From an uncultured Clostridia bacterium (GTDB taxonomy: Bacteria > Bacillota > Clostridia > Christensenellales > Aristaeellaceae), in assembly GCA_934636425.1 (NCBI GenBank), contig CAKUAV010000075.1, positions 1-14,974 of the forward strand: a stretch of 14,974 nt of DNA, in the 5' to 3' direction. Below, one piece after another: positions 12,718 through 14,974 of the stretch. Within the stretch, counting starts at the first letter, position 1, and every line of letters begins with the position of its first letter. A program made the position numbers and the translations under genes. The notes under the pieces are model-generated. The model had not been told where the DNA came from. It ran no database searches and saw only the letters and a list, made by a program, of their open reading frames with translations.

Positions 12718-13746
12718 ATGAAAAGAGCAACGCGCAGTATCGGATTTTCACGCCCGGCGGCGGCTGCGTTGTGCGCGCTGCCGCTGATTGCGGCGCTTGT
12801 GTGCGTGTGCCTGGGGCGCTATACCATCCCCGTGCGCGATGTGTTCTCGGCGCTGGGGCACAGAATGCTGTCGCTGCCGGGCGAGGCGACGAAATCCGAG
12901 GCCATCGTCTGGACGATGCGCCTGCCGCGCGTGCTCTTGTCCCTGCTGGTGGGCGGCGGGCTGGCCGTCGCGGGCGCGGCGTTCCAGAGCCTGTTTTCCA
13001 ATCCGCTGGCGACGCCGGACACGCTGGGCGTGGCGAGCGGCGCGTCGCTGGGTGCTGCGCTGGGGCTTCTGTGGGGCTTTCCGCTGTATGTTGTGCAGGT
13101 CATGGCGCTCGTCTGCGGCTTTCTCGCCGTGACGCTGACATTCCTCGTGGGTTATCGCAGAGACGGCAGTCAGGGCATGACCGCCATTGTGCTGGCCGGC
13201 ATGGTGATCTCGTCGCTCTTTTCGGCGTTCGTGTCGCTGGTCAAGTTCGTGGCCGATTCCGATTCGCAGCTGCCGGCGATCACCTACTGGCTCATGGGCA
13301 GCCTGTCCTCGGCCACATGGTCGACGCTCAGATTCGGCGCGCCGTTTCTCGTTGTGGGCATCATCGCGCTGCTGGCGCTGCGCTGGCGGCTCAACATACT
13401 GCCGCTCAGCGAGGACGAGGCGCGCGCCACGGGCGTCAATCTCCCGCTGCTGCGCGGAATCACCGCGCTGGCCGCCACGATGATCACGGCCGCCTCGGTG
13501 GCCATGTGCGGTCAGGTGGCGTGGATGGGGCTGCTCATTCCGCACATCGCGCGGATGATGTTTGGCAGCGACAACACGCGGCTTGTGCCGGCTTCGCTCA
13601 GTCTGGGCGCGGTGTTCATGGCGCTGGTGGACACGCTGGCGCGCAGCGCGACCGCCTCTGAAATCCCGATATCGATCCTCACGGCGGTGATCGGCGCGCC
13701 GTTCTTCATACAGCTGCTCAGGCAGAGCCGGGGGTGGAATTCATGA
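12718..13746 (+). CDS. FecCD/BtuC-type ABC importer permease
   Basis: A 342-residue polytopic membrane protein of the FecCD family (PF01032; usual 320-350), with about ten hydrophobic segments. Family landmarks are TMRLPRVLLSLLVGGGLAVAGAAFQ (N-terminal third), NPLATPDTLGVASGASLGAALG, TYWLMGSL and the ATPase-coupling stretch GQVAWMGLLIPHIARMMFG. It forms the homodimeric channel for ferric siderophores, haem or corrinoids. Start at 12718 follows AAAGGAGAG. The 82-bp gap from the binding protein carries the hairpin at 12659-12697. The 3' end overlaps the ATPase start as ATGA. Confidence 0.93.
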   Translation: MKRATRSIGFSRPAAAALCALPLIAALVCVCLGRYTIPVRDVFSALGHRMLSLPGEATKSEAIVWTMRLPRVLLSLLVGGGLAVAGAAFQSLFSNPLATPDTLGVASGASLGAALGLLWGFPLYVVQVMALVCGFLAVTLTFLVGYRRDGSQGMTAIVLAGMVISSLFSAFVSLVKFVADSDSQLPAITYWLMGSLSSATWSTLRFGAPFLVVGIIALLALRWRLNILPLSEDEARATGVNLPLLRGITALAATMITAASVAMCGQVAWMGLLIPHIARMMFGSDNTRLVPASLSLGAVFMALVDTLARSATASEIPISILTAVIGAPFFIQLLRQSRGWNS

Positions 13747-14807
13747 ATCTGACGGTCGAGCACGGCGCGTTTTCCTACAAAAAGGGCGGCGAGATACTGC
13801 GGGATGTGAACTTTTCGCTCGATTCGGGCGAAATTCTGGCGATACTCGGCCCCAACGGCGCGGGCAAAACCACGCTTTTGCGCTGCGTCATGGGCTTCCT
13901 CAAGTGGACGGGCGGCAGAAGCCTTCTGGACGGCGAAAACGTTTCAGCCATGCCGCCGCGCGCGCTCTGGCGGAAAATCGCCTATGTGCCTCAGGCGCGG
14001 GGACGCGCGTCGAGCGCGCTGGTCGAAAACATGATTCTGCTCGGCCGCAGCAACCGCATCGGCGCGCTCTCTCAGCCGGGCGCGAAGGACTATGCGGCTG
14101 TGGACGCGGTGCTGGAGCGGCTCTCCATAACGCATCTGCGCGGCAGGCGGTGCGACGAGATCAGCGGCGGCGAGCTGCAGATGGCGCTCATAGCGCGCGC
14201 GCTGGCCGCCGAGCCGGGCTGCGTGATATTCGACGAGCCGGAATCCAACCTCGATTTCAGGAACCAGCTGATCGTATTGGAAACCATGGAGCGGCTGCGC
14301 GACGAGGGGGTCGCCTGCCTGTTCAACACGCACTATCCCGATCACGCGCTGCGCTGCGCGGACAAGGCGCTTCTGCTGGGCAAAACCGGCGCGCCGGTCT
14401 ATGGCAGCGCGTTTCAGGTCATCACAGAGGCGGCGATCGGCGCAGCGTTCGGCGTGGAGAGCGTCATAGCGCGCGTTCAGACGCCCGGGCACGACTATCC
14501 CTTTATCACGCCGGTGGCCGTGCGCGATGAACGCGGCAGTGAGGGGAGCGCGCCCGCCGCCGCGCCGGAGGAAAACCGGCTGGCGACGGTCAGCATCATC
14601 GTCGCCGATGGGGGCGACGTGGAGCGGGTTAACCGCGCGCTGCACGACTGCGGCAATTCGATCATCGGGCGCTGCGGCCTGCCGTATCCCGACCGCCATG
14701 TGCGCATGATCACCGTGGCGCTGGACGCGCCGCAATCGGAAATCGAGCGGCTGACGATGCGCCTCAACCATCTGCGCGGCGTGAGCATTAAGACGACATA
14801 CGCCTGA
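13743..14807 (+). CDS. ABC importer ATPase fused to a TM1266-like hydrogenase-regulator domain
   Basis: A 354-residue protein in two parts. Residues 1 to about 245 are a FecE/BtuD-type ATPase: Walker A GPNGAGKTT (36-44), Q-loop YVPQ (81-84), signature SGGEL (141-145), Walker B VIFDEPE (161-167) and the H-loop His197 in NTHYPDHA. A charged/Ala-Pro linker (about 262-278) leads to residues 279-354, which read VSIIV...VNRALHDCGNSIIGRCGLPY...ITVALDAP...LRGVSIKTTYA, the pattern of the small stand-alone TM1266-type 'iron-only hydrogenase system regulator' (TIGR03959; a ferredoxin-like/ACT-like fold). Such regulators normally sit beside hydE/hydG/hydF, and hydF is the next gene here. I chose ATG 13743 (ATGA overlap with the permease); GTG 13734 would add three residues. 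Both domain calls are from recall of family patterns; the fusion itself is one uninterrupted frame. Confidence 0.9.
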   Translation: MNLTVEHGAFSYKKGGEILRDVNFSLDSGEILAILGPNGAGKTTLLRCVMGFLKWTGGRSLLDGENVSAMPPRALWRKIAYVPQARGRASSALVENMILLGRSNRIGALSQPGAKDYAAVDAVLERLSITHLRGRRCDEISGGELQMALIARALAAEPGCVIFDEPESNLDFRNQLIVLETMERLRDEGVACLFNTHYPDHALRCADKALLLGKTGAPVYGSAFQVITEAAIGAAFGVESVIARVQTPGHDYPFITPVAVRDERGSEGSAPAAAPEENRLATVSIIVADGGDVERVNRALHDCGNSIIGRCGLPYPDRHVRMITVALDAPQSEIERLTMRLNHLRGVSIKTTYA

Positions 14808-14864
14808 GAGCGATTCGAGGGGGAACGGGCGCGGGCGCAGGACACATCAGGGGAGGAACAGACA

Positions 14865-14974
14865 ATGAGCATGAATGCAGTGGCGAGCGCGAATCGCGTT
14901 CACATCGGCTTTTTCGGACGGCGCAACGCGGGCAAATCGAGCGTCGTCAACGCGGTGACGGGGCAGAACCTCGC
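14865..14974 (+). CDS. hydF: [FeFe]-hydrogenase H-cluster maturation GTPase HydF, 5' part only
   Basis: Only 36 residues are in the window: MSMNAVASANRVHIGFFGRR then NAGKSSVVNAVTGQNL. The RxHIGxFGRRNAGKSSxxNAxTGQ opening is the HydF N-terminus, with the GTPase P-loop at residues 18-26. HydF is the scaffold on which HydE and HydG build the 2Fe subcluster before transfer to the hydrogenase. The start follows GGGGAGG at about 8 nt, 57 bp after the ATPase stop and on the same strand. The leader GGAGGAACAGAC is identical to that of the binding-protein gene at 11538. The start of this protein and of the NifD-like gene both read MSMN. Confidence 0.9.
   Translation, partial: MSMNAVASANRVHIGFFGRRNAGKSSVVNAVTGQNL

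Overview
The window is GC-rich bacterial DNA with strong AGGAGG-type ribosome binding sites, consensus sigma-A promoters and a Clostridia-type gene set: a Na+-pump decarboxylase, the sporulation-associated YtfJ/YtfI pair, an ECF S component, Xpt, HelD and HydF. It best fits a high-GC, anaerobic member of the Clostridia, perhaps a Christensenellales-like gut lineage. The lineage is inferred from gene content only; there is no rRNA here.

Layout. (1) Positions 1-2069, minus strand: an operon for a biotin-dependent, membrane-bound acyl-CoA decarboxylase. It holds the carboxyltransferase alpha subunit, an OadG-like membrane anchor and the start of the biotin carrier protein. (2) 2227-3873, minus: a YtfI (DUF2953)/YtfJ pair ending in a terminator, preceded by an ECF transporter S component with its own perfect promoter and terminator. 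(3) 3988-5395, plus: a KDPG/KHG-type aldolase and xanthine phosphoribosyltransferase, driven by a TTGAAA-17-TATAAT promoter and closed by a terminator. (4) 5346-5703: a gene-free stretch rich in short palindromes, bounded by two identical 18-bp copies of a CAGAC(N4)GTCTG element that also recurs at 3251-3368. (5) 5704-7997, minus: a HelD-type UvrD-family ATPase with its own promoter. (6) 8027-8467: a leader of about 400 nt with a perfect promoter and two attenuator-like units that share a sequence core. (7) 8468-14974, plus: a compact gene run of a NifH-like reductase, two short NifD/NifK-like subunits, a BtuF/FecB-type binding protein, a FecCD-type permease, an ABC ATPase, and the start of hydF ([FeFe]-hydrogenase maturation GTPase).

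The last block is the most interesting part of the window. It joins a nitrogenase-like redox system to a siderophore/corrinoid/haem-class importer and to hydrogenase maturation. The ABC ATPase ends in a domain of about 75 residues that resembles the stand-alone TM1266-type 'iron-only hydrogenase system regulator', so the importer is tied to the hydrogenase system by a gene fusion as well as by position. A working hypothesis (inference) is that the cluster imports a metal compound and processes it reductively, in connection with [FeFe]-hydrogenase assembly. The catalytic subunits keep only part of the usual nitrogenase cluster-ligand set and no obvious FeMo-cofactor ligands, so N2 fixation is unlikely.
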